Part shown: positions 36,508-47,042 of the stretch, piece after piece
How positions within the stretch are numbered: position 1 is the first letter of the stretch
Layout: every line of letters begins with the position of its first letter
Made by a program: the position numbers and the translations under genes
From: Marinilabiliales bacterium
GTDB lineage: Bacteria; Bacteroidota; Bacteroidia; Bacteroidales; ML635J-15
Direction: 5' to 3'
DNA: 64,000 nucleotides
Assembly (NCBI GenBank): GCA_002869385.1
Contig: PKTB01000004.1
Coordinates: 248,001-312,000, forward strand
Notes under the pieces: generated by a model
The model's input: only the letters and a program-made list of their open reading frames with translations
What the model was told of the DNA's origin: nothing
The model's database searches: none

Positions 36508-38406
36508 ATGAAAAAAACATTAATCTTTTTATTCGTTATTATTAGCATTCATACGATTGCGGCAAACCTAGATGCTTATCTTATTCCTTATCCAAAATAC
36601 TTAGCATACAATGTATCTGAAAGTGGTGAAATCCTTGAATCTGATATTAACTCAAATCTCACAAAAAAATTCTTAAATAATATGCTTTTAGAGGATATGA
36701 CAGGAGATTTCAAAATGCTTTCAAACTTTTACGGAATAAATTCTTTTAAAATAACTCTGGATACAACAAATCTAAAAGACCAAGAATACAGGTTAAAAAT
36801 ATCGTCGGATAAAGTTTTTATTGTGGGTCATGATTATCCTGCACTATACTATGCAAAACGAACTCTTTTACAATTATTGGAATACTCTTTATCAGAAAAC
36901 ACTACTATTCCTTGTTTAGTAATTTATGATGCTCCGGATTTTCAGCGCAGAGGTTTTATGCTTGATATAAGCCGAGATAAAGTCCCAACAATGGAAACTC
37001 TGTATCAGATAGTGGATTATCTAGCAAGTTGGAAAATAAATGAATTTCAGTTATATACAGAGCACACATTTGCTTACAAAAACCATAAAACGGTATGGGA
37101 AAACAGCAGCCCTATGACTGCTGAAGAAATCCAGGAGTTAGATAAATATTGTAAAGAAAGATATATTGATTTGGTTCCTAACCAAAATTCTTTTGGACAT
37201 ATGGAAAATTGGCTGGAGCATGACGAGTATCTTGATTTAGCAGAATGTCCCACGACCTGTCAGACAATTTGGGGTCCGAGTAAAAGACATAGTTTAGACC
37301 CAACAAATCCTGCATCGCTTGAATTAATGCAGGAACTTTATGCAGAATTGCTTCCAAATTTTTCAAGTACATTTTTTAATATTGGTTGTGACGAAACTGT
37401 CGAACTTGGTTTGGGTAGATCCTCTGACACTTGTCGAAAGAAAGGAAAAGGCAGAGTTTATTTAGAATACCTGATTGCGCTAAATGAAGCTGCTAATTCT
37501 AATGGAAAACAAACACAGTTCTGGGGCGACATCATCGTAAATCATCCTGAATTGATTCCTGAAATTCCTAAAAATATGATTCCTATGGTTTGGGGATATG
37601 ATGCAAAATTTCCTGCAGGTAAAAATCTTCCAAAATTTCGCGATGCAGGACTTGATTATTATGTTTGTCCCGGAACATCTTCTTGGAATTAGCTTATAGG
37701 AAGGAATCATAATGGCTTTAAAAATCTCCGCAGAGCTGCACAAATGGGAAAAAAATATAATGCAAAAGGATATCTTAATACATGTTGGGGTGATTATGGA
37801 CATTGGCAACCACTCTCAGTAAGCATGCCGGCAATAATGTTAGGTGCTGCCTATTCATGGAATTGTAGCGATAATTCACTAAGAAATCTGGAATTTCATT
37901 TAAACCATTATGTTTTTAAAGATACTTCTGGATATACTGCAAAGGCAATATTAAAATTAGGAAATGCGTATCTTAAAACAAATATACCTAATGGAAATGC
38001 AAATGCCTTCCATTTAATGCTATTAAGATATAAGTGGACAATTGATGGTTTTTATCAGACAAAAGAACTTAATGCTGAAGGATTAAATGCAGCAAAAGAA
38101 GAAATAGACAATGCCTTACAATTATTAGAAAAAGCCAATCCGCAATGTAAGGACTCCGATATTGTTTTAAAAGAAGTAAAGCAGGCTGCAAATCTGGCTA
38201 TACACTCAATAAACCTTGGAAATGCAAGACTAATGGCTGAAGGGAAATCGACAGAAAACATTCCAAATGAGATAAAAACAGAATTACGTCAGGAATTAGA
38301 ACCATTAATTGATAATCATCGAGAACTTTGTATTATTAGAAATCGCGTTGGCGGCCTTGAAGATTCTGCCGGAAAATTAGAAAATCTGCTTAATTTTTAC
38401 AAATAA
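36508..38406 (+). CDS. GH20 beta-N-acetylhexosaminidase, interrupted by in-frame TAG
   Basis: A 632-codon frame with a signal peptide (MKKTLIFLFVIISIHTIAA). After a GH20b-type N-terminal domain comes the TIM barrel: PDFQRRGFMLDISRDKVPTMETLYQIVDYLASWKINEFQLYTEH, then the catalytic pair Asp295-Glu296 in FFNIGCDETVELG, and FWGDIIVNHPELIPEIPKNMIPMVWGYD. TAG at 37690-37692 lies in YYVCPGTSSWN-stop-LIGRNHNGFKNL; family members have Ser there, so TCG to TAG is likely. Downstream CWGDYGHWQPLSVSMP completes the barrel and a C-terminal helical domain follows. GH20 releases terminal GlcNAc from glycans or chitin fragments. Truncation at the stop would remove the last barrel strands. Confidence 0.82.
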
Positions 38407-38452
38407 CAACGAATTATCGCATTAAATGTCGTAAATTCCTATAATTGTTGTT
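38407..38452 (+). terminator. Possible long-loop terminator after GH20
   Basis: AACAACGAATTAT at the end of the GH20 gene (38405-38417) is complementary to ATAATTGTTGTT (38441-38452), one bulge, loop 23 bases, followed by TTG. Weak because the stem is AT-rich and the loop is long. Confidence 0.3.
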
Positions 38453-38591
38453 TTGTGAATATATAAGTAATACTTTTAATCTGATTTACAGAATATTAAA
38501 CTTTTTACTGTAGACATTTTTTTACCCCTTTTTAACATCCTGTATACATAAAGGATACATTAATTATTTGACTTGTTTTAAGCTCTTACCG

Positions 38592-38599
38592 TATATTTG
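38592..38599 (+). promoter_or_regulatory. -7 promoter element TATATTTG for the adhesin operon
   Basis: Exact TAnnTTTG match, 67 bases before the ATG at 38667. Confidence 0.6.
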
Positions 38600-38666
38600 T
38601 TTAGCAAATAGAGAAACGAAATAAATCATTTAATATCAATAACTTAAGACAAGTATAATAATTATT

Positions 38667-39443
38667 ATGAAACTACTAATTAAAATACTTCTAATAATTT
38701 TTCAATTTTCATTGATTAATGGATTATTTGCTCACAATGACGAATATAGCATTGTTTCAGAATTGTTCATTAAAGATCAAAATAATGTAACATGCACATA
38801 TATTGTTACACTTAAAGCTCCTTCTTACCAAGGTTCAGCACACGATAATAATAATTCACAAGCATGCAATATTGTTTTTAGTCCAACAACCAATATCAAC
38901 AACTTAATTAGTGCAAGCTTCAATGGTCAGCCCATTGAACTTATTATATATAAATCAAAAAATAACTTGCAATTTGCTATCCCATCAAATGTAGAAGAGG
39001 GTTCAGAATTTAGTATCGTACTTCATTTCTTAAATGAACCAAGCATGCAAGCCTCTCTTCATACAATAACTGCAACAAACAATTCGGGTGGCATGAATTA
39101 TTATTTTAAAGATAATAACAAGACAATTACAAATAATTCAGGTTCATTATTAAACTATAAAAACATTATCTCAAAACCCTGCGGCGATTTTAACTCCTCC
39201 TTTATTTCCGATTACGATCTTCTAACAAACGTGTCGATCGAAAACAAATTTCAATTTGAAATTTTAGTACTTAATTCGTTCCTCTCTAACGATGCAGAAG
39301 AATCCTCTCAATTCTCTCTAAACAGTTCAATTCGCACAGTAGTTTTGACCACAAATATCGCCAATGGGTTTGAGATAAATAATTTCGAAACAAATAAACA
39401 ACAATATACAAATAACAATTGCTATGAAAAATTTCTATTTTAA
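38667..39443 (+). CDS. Secreted protein of unknown function upstream of the adhesin
   Basis: A 258-residue protein with a signal peptide (MKLLIKILLIIFQFSLINGLFA) and an otherwise beta-rich, Asn/Ser-rich mature part (YSIVSELFIKDQNNVTCTYIVTLKA, FSPTTNINNLISASFNGQPI). I do not recognise a family. Its stop lies 20 bases inside the next gene, so translation is coupled with the giant adhesin; it may be a chaperone, anchor or partner of it. No sorting domain is visible. Confidence 0.55.
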   Translation: MKLLIKILLIIFQFSLINGLFAHNDEYSIVSELFIKDQNNVTCTYIVTLKAPSYQGSAHDNNNSQACNIVFSPTTNINNLISASFNGQPIELIIYKSKNNLQFAIPSNVEEGSEFSIVLHFLNEPSMQASLHTITATNNSGGMNYYFKDNNKTITNNSGSLLNYKNIISKPCGDFNSSFISDYDLLTNVSIENKFQFEILVLNSFLSNDAEESSQFSLNSSIRTVVLTTNIANGFEINNFETNKQQYTNNNCYEKFLF

Positions 39444-42400
39444 ATCTTTAATAGTATTATTATTTATAATAGCACCTTTAAGTAGTGTGTTTGCAGCCCC
39501 AGCAAATAAAATTAATGGAGATCCTACTGTAGGCACACAAAGTGGTTCAATCACTGAGGGGATGGGTGGTACAGCTACTTATTCCGTTACATTTCCTTGT
39601 ACTGGTGGAGGTAATAGTAACTCTATAACCGGTGTATATGCTTGGACATCCGGTCCAACTCCTGATGGAACATCATTCTCACCAACATCTGGCACATTAC
39701 CTGGTAGTGTTTCATCATTTAATTATACATTAACGGTTACAGATGATGGAACAACACCTGCAGGAACATATACATTTACAATACAAATTACTGCTGGAAA
39801 CACCTATACTTCAGCTGAAGTTACCTATGTTGTTGATGCAGCAGTAGGATCTGACATAGTTATTGGAACTGGGTCTTCAATAATAACTTATTTCCCTTTT
39901 TATAATTATTATGAAAATGAGAGAACACAAATTCTCTACTTACAATCAGAAATAGGAAGCGACTGCACAATAACCGACATAGCATTTGACATATATCAAG
40001 TTGCAACTGCCGGATACAGAGATTTTGATAATTTTACAATAAAGCTGATGCATACATCTGAAACTTCTCTTGGTGGTGCTTTTGAAGATATGTCAGGTGC
40101 AACTCAGGTATTTTATAGTTCAGATTATGATATGCCAACAACAACTGGATGGCATACATGGGATATAACAGATTTTCCATATAATGGTACTGATAACCTT
40201 TTAGTTGAAATTATTTGGGGAGATAATGGAGAATATTCCTCGACCTATTACAAGTTAAATGGCTCAACAACTGGATTCAACAGTGTCGCTTATGGTTATG
40301 ATGATAGTCAGACCCCTCCAACTTATGATAGTTGGTCTCAAACAAGACCTAATATTACTTTAACAACAATTCCATCTGTTCCGCTGGATTGTTCAAACGA
40401 GCCAACAGGCTTAGGCTCAGCTAACATTACTACTTCTGCTGCTGATATTAGCTGGACAGAAAACAGCACGGCAATAATGTGGGATATTGAATATAATACA
40501 ACTAATTCATTTTCGGGAACTCCCACACTTGAAGATGAATCAAATCCTTATGGTTTATCCGGATTAACACAAAATACGACATATTATTTCAAAGTTCGCT
40601 CTGATTGCGGTGGATCAAACTCCTCATGGTCAACTGAAACAGGAACATTTACAACTTTAGATTGTGACGAACCTTCATCATTAAATGCGTCAAATATTAC
40701 CTCGTCATCAGCGGATCTTAGCTGGACAGAAAACGGACCGGCATCAGACTGGGATATTGAATACAATACAACTGGCTCATTTGATGACATCTCTGACTGG
40801 AATACTTCAAATAATCCACAAACATTACCTAATCTAACATCAAATACAACTTATTATTATCAAATTCGCTCTGATTGTGGCTCAGAAAACTCATCATGGG
40901 TTGATGGTGGTTCATTTACAACAGATCCTTGTTCTGATGTTTCTGGTGTAAGTTCATCAAATGTTACCAGCAGTTCTGCCGATATATCATGGACTGAAAA
41001 TTGTGACGCTACAGAATGGGACATAGAATATAACACTACAGGTACATTTACCGGAACTCCAACCGTAAATAACACCAGTAGCAACCCATATACGATTACT
41101 GGTTTATCAGGTAATACTACTTACTATTTTCAAGTACGTTCTCAATGCGGAACATCATCAACTTCAAGCTGGATTGATGGTGGTGATTTTACCACTTCTA
41201 TATCATATTGTACGTCAACAGCTTCTAATTCAACCTATAGCAGTATTGAAGGTGTAGAACTTGCAGGAGAATCAATCACACTCAATAAAACAAGCTCAGT
41301 TTGTACCGGATATAGTGATTTTACGACAGGTGAAAACAAGCCGGACTTAGATCAAGGTGGTAGCTATAGTCTTACCGTTACATATGGATCATGTTCTTCA
41401 TCATATGCAAGTGGTGTAGCAGCATGGATTGATTATAATCAGGATGGTGATTTTGGAGATGCAGGAGAACAAATCTGTGTTGTTTCGTCCGAAAGCACCG
41501 GTCCTTATGTATTTAACTTCACTGTTCCTGCCGGAGCTACTCCCGGAGATACTAGAATGAGAATAATTCTTGATGAAAGTTCTATCCCATCTAACCCTTG
41601 TTTTACAGGATATTCTTGGGGAGAAACAGAAGATTATACTATAACAATAAATACAGGAGCTCCAATGGTATACACCTCAAGTAATGTCTTTCAAAACAAT
41701 ACAGCAGATATTAATCCGGGAAGTACAGATGTTGAAATAATCGGAATCGAGGTAGTCACAACAAACTCAACAGATCCATTTGCGCTTACCAATCTTGCAA
41801 TAAATATGGACGGAACAACATCATTAACCGATGTAAACTCAATAGATGTTTATTATACCGCTTCATCTAACACTTTTGCAACCACGACAACCTATTCAAC
41901 AGGAACAAGCCCTGCTGCAGGAACAATTAATATCTCAGGAAGTCTGACATTACAATCGGGATCTAATTACTTTTGGATTGCATATAATCTGAATTCGGGT
42001 GCAAGTATGGGAAATTTCATAGATGCAGAATGTACACAAATAACTATGGACGGAAGCATTGGAGACAAAACACCAAGCACAACTGACCCTGCAGGGAATC
42101 GCGAAATTGCAAACACACCTGATGGAGCATGGCCTGGTTATAGTCTTGGAACATTAAGCTGTCCGTCAACAACATACAGATCAGATAATACTTCAGGAGC
42201 AGATGATGACTGTGATGTTAAAGTAGGCAGTGATCATATCTATTCATTCACAATAGATGAAGCTGCTGATGTGGAAATTTCTCTTTGTGGAGCCGGAACT
42301 GCTTTTGATACCGAGTTATTTCTATTTAATGAAAATGCAGGTGCTTGCAATGACGAGGCATATATCACAATGGATTACAATTCTTGTGGTGTTACATCAT

Positions 42401-45210
42401 CTGTAATAACAAAAGAGAATCTGGCAGCAGGTACATATATTTTTGTAATTGCCGGAACATCAAGTGCTAGCGGAGCTTATGATTTGTCAATTGATGTTTC
42501 TAATTGCGCATCATATATTGATGAAGCTTGGCCCGGATACGATATCGGCACATTGACATGCCCATACGCAAGAACTTTTACAGAATCAACCGCTGATGCA
42601 AACGACGATTGTTCTTATAATACAGGGAATGATCATATTTATAGTTTTACATTAACAGAATCTATGAATATATTAATTGACCTTTGTAATTCAACAACAA
42701 ATTTCGACTCATATATCTACCTGTATGAGCTTTCAACAAGTGCTTGTACCGGAGGTGGCTTCCTCTATTCAAATAATGATGCAAGCGGTTGTGGAACAAA
42801 ATCTATAATTGAAGAAACTCTTGCTGCAGGAGACTATGTCTTAATTATTGAAGGAAATTCCGGGGCAAGTGGTGATTACGAAATGACTATTAGTGCAGAT
42901 AATACCTGCTCAACTCTTTTAAATGCTATTGATGCTGGAGATTTGTCTTCTCCATATTCTGATTCGGATAACACTAGCAATTACACTGATGACCTTCCTG
43001 AAGAATGGTCTATTGATATAAACTCTGATATCTGCGGAGATTACTCATATTATGATGGACCAGATGCAGTTTATACCTTTACCCCGGCAAGTTCAGGAGA
43101 AATTACAATAACAATGGATCCAGGCACAAAATACTATTCCTCAATTATGCTTTATGACAATTGCCCTTTAAGTAGTGGCTATCAATGCGGTACGAGTGAT
43201 GAAGGCACCTGTCTTGGAAATTCTGACCAAAATTCAAGTGCAACGGTAAGAGAAATAACACAATATGTTACTGCGGGGCACACTTACTATTTAGTTGTAG
43301 ATGCAAACAGTACTAGTGGCTATAGTTATAATCTGGACATTACTTCTCCTACAATACCAAGCTGTATTGGCTCACTGGGCTCAGGCAATACTTATGTTTC
43401 CTCACTTCCATATTCGACAAGCGGTTCAACTTGTGGTGGTGTAAATGATATAACAGGAGTAAATGCCATGTATTCTTGTGGTAGTTATAGTTATCTTGGT
43501 GGAGAAGATAACGTATACTATTTTACTCCAGAATAAACGGGAACGATCGACATTAACCTTACAAAAACCGTAGCCGGTAATGATGTTGCAATGTGGGTTT
43601 ATGAAGGTTGTCCTTTTAACTCAAGTGGAGGTACTTGTTTAGAAGAAGTTCAAAATACCAGTACTGCTGACATGTCTATGTCTGTTTGTGTTGAAACCGG
43701 AAAAGTATATTATTTAGTTTTAGATACATATCCATCACCAACTTGTTTTGACTTTTCAAATCTAACAATATCTGCTACAATTTGTAATACAGGAACTGGA
43801 AATGTAAGCATCGCTTCTCTTCCATATTCTGTTAGCTCAGAAACAACAAATGGAGCTGTAAATGATGTAATATCCTCAAGTGCATTTGTTGACTGCTGGA
43901 ATAGTACAGCATATATGGATGGTGAAGATAAAGTTTATTCGTTCACTCCGGATGTTACAGGAGAGATTTCTATTGATATGACAAATATATCATCAAACGA
44001 CGGTTCGTTAACACTTTACGAAGGTTGTCCGGTAAGCGATTGCGATCCAGGAACCTGCGTAGGTTATTTACATGATAATACTGAAACTAACAAAACACTA
44101 AAGGCTAATGTAGAATCTGGCTTAACTTATTATTTACTTATTGATTCTTATGGTGCTGCAAAAACAGATTTTACCTATGATCTTGATATTACATATCCTG
44201 GAAACCTAACAGATGATAGAGATTTTTGTGCTAGTGCTCCTAATCTGCAAAGTTCTCCAACAAATCTCAATCTTGATTTCACCGGGATAACTGATGATTA
44301 CCCATCAAACTTTGATGATATTACTTGCATTAGCGGTGGCGAACCAGATAATAATATGTGGTATAAGTTTATTCCAACTTCAACAGAGGTAAGCTTTGAA
44401 TTTAATAATATTGCTCCTTCTTTTAGTGCATTACAAGTAGAAATATATGAAAGTGTTCGTGGAAAATGTGGACAACTTACAAGCGTATCAACCTATTGTA
44501 ATAACACATGTACAACTGGAGATTTCACTATTACTGCAAATGTTTTCCCAGGCTCAATATATTATCTGATGATTGATGGCTGCGCCGGAGCAACTCCTTC
44601 TTTTGACTTGACGACATCGGGTATTTCATCCGGTGGTGGAAGTTCGCCTTTACCTATCATTTTAAGTAATTTCACAGCAAAATGTAATGATAATAATGTC
44701 ATTATCGAATGGGAAACGAGTACAGAAATAAATAATGATTATTATTTATTGCAAAAAAGTACTGATTGTGCTAATTTCAATGTAATAGCAAATATAGATG
44801 GTGCTGGTAATTCAACAGAAACTAATCGTTACTCTTATATTGATAAAAACTCTGACAATAATGATATCTATTATCGCTTAACGCAAATCGACTTTGATGG
44901 TCAAAGCAGTACATCAAAAATTATTGCTACAGACTGCTCCGGATTGCAAATGGAGCCACAAATCTGGATATATCCAAATCCGTCAAATGGAGAATTTAAT
45001 ATTAAACTGAGCGAATTAAACGGTGATAATATCAATCTTCAAATTGTTGATGTTACAGGTAGACTACTATTTGAAAAACAACTTAACAGTTCCGAGCATG
45101 AAGTATTTATTATTGGAAATGAAACTCTTCATGAATATGGAGTGTATTATTTAATCTTAAGAACACAGAATTTCAAAACTACTAAAACACTTATTAAACT
45201 AAAAAACTAA
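39424..45210 (+). CDS. Giant T9SS-sorted adhesin with FnIII, GEVED and pre-peptidase-like repeats, interrupted by in-frame TAA
   Basis: A 1928-codon frame with a signal peptide (MKNFYFKSLIVLLFIIAPLSSVFA). Order: a Calx/Ig-like N-terminal domain; three fibronectin III-like units, each with the phrase (S/T)SADISWTEN or SADLSWTEN, WDIEYNTT and TTYYF/TYYYQIRS; a GEVED-type domain (about residues 595-740) with WIDYNQDGDFGDAGEQ; two repeats with AWPGY.(L/I)GTL.CP and DHIYSFTI; four repeats with YTFTPASSGEI or VYSFTPDVTGEI and TYYLVVD; then a type A T9SS sorting domain (WIYPNPSNGEFNI, TLIKLKN). TAA 43534-43536 sits between TPE and TGTIDINL of the third such unit, where sister repeats have a sense codon. 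Stopping there removes the sorting signal. Likely surface adhesion or particle binding. Confidence 0.8.
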
Positions 45211-45228
45211 CTTATTAAATATTATCGT

Positions 45229-45236
45229 TAAATTTG
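45229..45236 (+). promoter_or_regulatory. -7 promoter element TAAATTTG for the TPR-HTH regulator
   Basis: Exact TAnnTTTG match, 24 bases before the TTG at 45261, supporting that start. Confidence 0.55.
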
Positions 45237-45260
45237 TAATGGTTTAATATACATACAAAC

Positions 45261-46934
45261 TTGGTAAAACACATAAACACGTCACGCATCTTGCTGATTA
45301 TCAAACCAATATTGATAATCACAGTGACGTTGATTTGGACAAACTCTTCTGCCAACGATTTTAAAAAGATAGACAGTTTAAAAGCAGACTTGCTAGTTTC
45401 TGACAGTCCCGGAAACATTAAAGACCTTCATATTAAAATTGGAGACGCATATTACGAAAATTCATGTAATGTTGAAGCAATGGACTATTATAAAAAAGCC
45501 CTAGCTGCATCTCAGGCAGAAGGAAACTTTAGTAGTATCGCAGTAAGTTACATGAAAATTGGAATAGTTTATATGGAGCTTGGAAGCTTTGACCTTGCTT
45601 TAGACAGTTTTCTTAAAGCCCGGGAACTTACATGTTCAAAATATAATAATTTAAGAGCAGAAATTGATATGAATATCGGAGTTCTTTTAGAACAAACCGG
45701 GAGCTTTGATGAAGCATTAACCTATCTTTTTGGAAGCCTTGAATTTTACCAAAATGACGAGTCATATGATCTTCAAAACCTACTTCAAGCATATAGCAGT
45801 ATCGGCATTGTCTATGGTAGACAAGAAAAACTAGATAGTGCGTTATTCTACCTTAATGAGGCATTGTAGCTTGCCGAAATAAACAACCTAAATATTGATC
45901 AAGGTGCTTTACTAAATAATCTTGGAGCCATATATTATAAAATGGAAGATATGGATAGCGCCTTATACTATTATGAATCATCATTAGTTATTTTTGATGA
46001 AATTGAATCTAATAAAGGTGTTGCAATAGCAAAACTTAATATTGCTCAGATATATACTGCTGAAAAGAAATTTAAAGAGGCCGAAACTCTTTTTCTAGAA
46101 TCTAAAGAGATATTTGAAAAAACTGGCGCTTTATTCTATCTCAAAGATCTTTATCTTAACTATACTGATCTACTTAAAGAACAAGGTCGATTCGAAGAAG
46201 CTTTTAACTATTCGCTTTTGTATTCAGATTTAAACGACAGTTTGATGTCTAAAGAACTGATAACAAAAATTAATGCTGTCGAATAACGAAATATTATTGA
46301 AAAGAAAGAAAGAGAATTAAAAAATATGAAAAGGGAAAGCGAATTGATTCAATCGCGACGTAAAATGATTATCATTAGTTTAATTTCTCTTATTGTTGCC
46401 GGAATTTTTATTGTAATTTCTCAATTTTCAAAAATAAAAAACACAAAACTTAAAAACCAGTTGTTAAAAAAAGAGCAGGAAATACTAATTAAAGAATTGG
46501 ATTATAAAAAACAGGATCTTGAAAACCTGGCTATGCACATAGTTCAAAAGAATGATTTTCTTGCAGATATTCGAAAATCATTCAGAAAGGTAAAACTATC
46601 GGAAGGAGACCCCAACAAGTCAAAAATAAAAGATATTAATTCTAAAATTTCACAATACTTCAGAATAAATCAGGAGCAAAAGAAATTTATGGACTATATT
46701 CATGAGGTTAATGAAACCTATTTCAACGAATTAGGTTTAAAGTATCCTGATTTAACCTTAAAAGAAAAACAACTTTGTGCTTTTTTAAACCTTAATTTAA
46801 GTTCGAAAGACATTGCCGTACTGAATAATGTTAGTGAAAGAGCTGTAATTATGGCTCGGTATAGAATGAGAAAAAAACTCAATGTTCCAAAAGATTTGAG
46901 CATAAAAGATTTCCTGCAAAAAAATGAATCATAA
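45261..46934 (+). CDS. TPR-repeat membrane regulator with C-terminal LuxR-like HTH, interrupted by in-frame TAG and TAA
   Basis: A 557-codon frame starting at TTG. It has an N-terminal signal or membrane segment (LLIIKPILIITVTLIWTNSSA), then about seven TPR units (such as SYMKIGIVYMELGSFDLALDSFLKARE and LLNNLGAIYYKMEDMDSALYYYESS). TAG at 45867-45869 falls within LNEAL-stop-LAEINN, where repeats read LALELAE-like; TAA at 46284-46286 falls after KINAVE. The frame resumes with a coiled coil, a transmembrane helix (MIIISLISLIVAGIFIVISQ), a cytoplasmic coiled coil and a LuxR-type HTH (LTLKEKQLCAFLNLNLSSKDIAVLNNVSERAV). This is the common Bacteroidota architecture in which a periplasmic TPR sensor controls transcription. 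Its position after the adhesin suggests regulation of nearby surface genes. Confidence 0.75.
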
Positions 46935-47012
46935 TTATCATGTGTTAGAACTAAGAATATAGTCACATAAAGTTTTATTTCCCTCAACTAAAGTTTTTTC
47001 ATTTTTAAACAA

Positions 47013-47020
47013 TATCTTAG
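47013..47020 (+). promoter_or_regulatory. Degenerate -7 element TATCTTAG for the receptor
   Basis: Seven of eight positions of TAnnTTTG, 22 bases before the ATG at 47043. Confidence 0.3.
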
Positions 47021-47042
47021 CAAATAATTTTTCATTGTGTTT

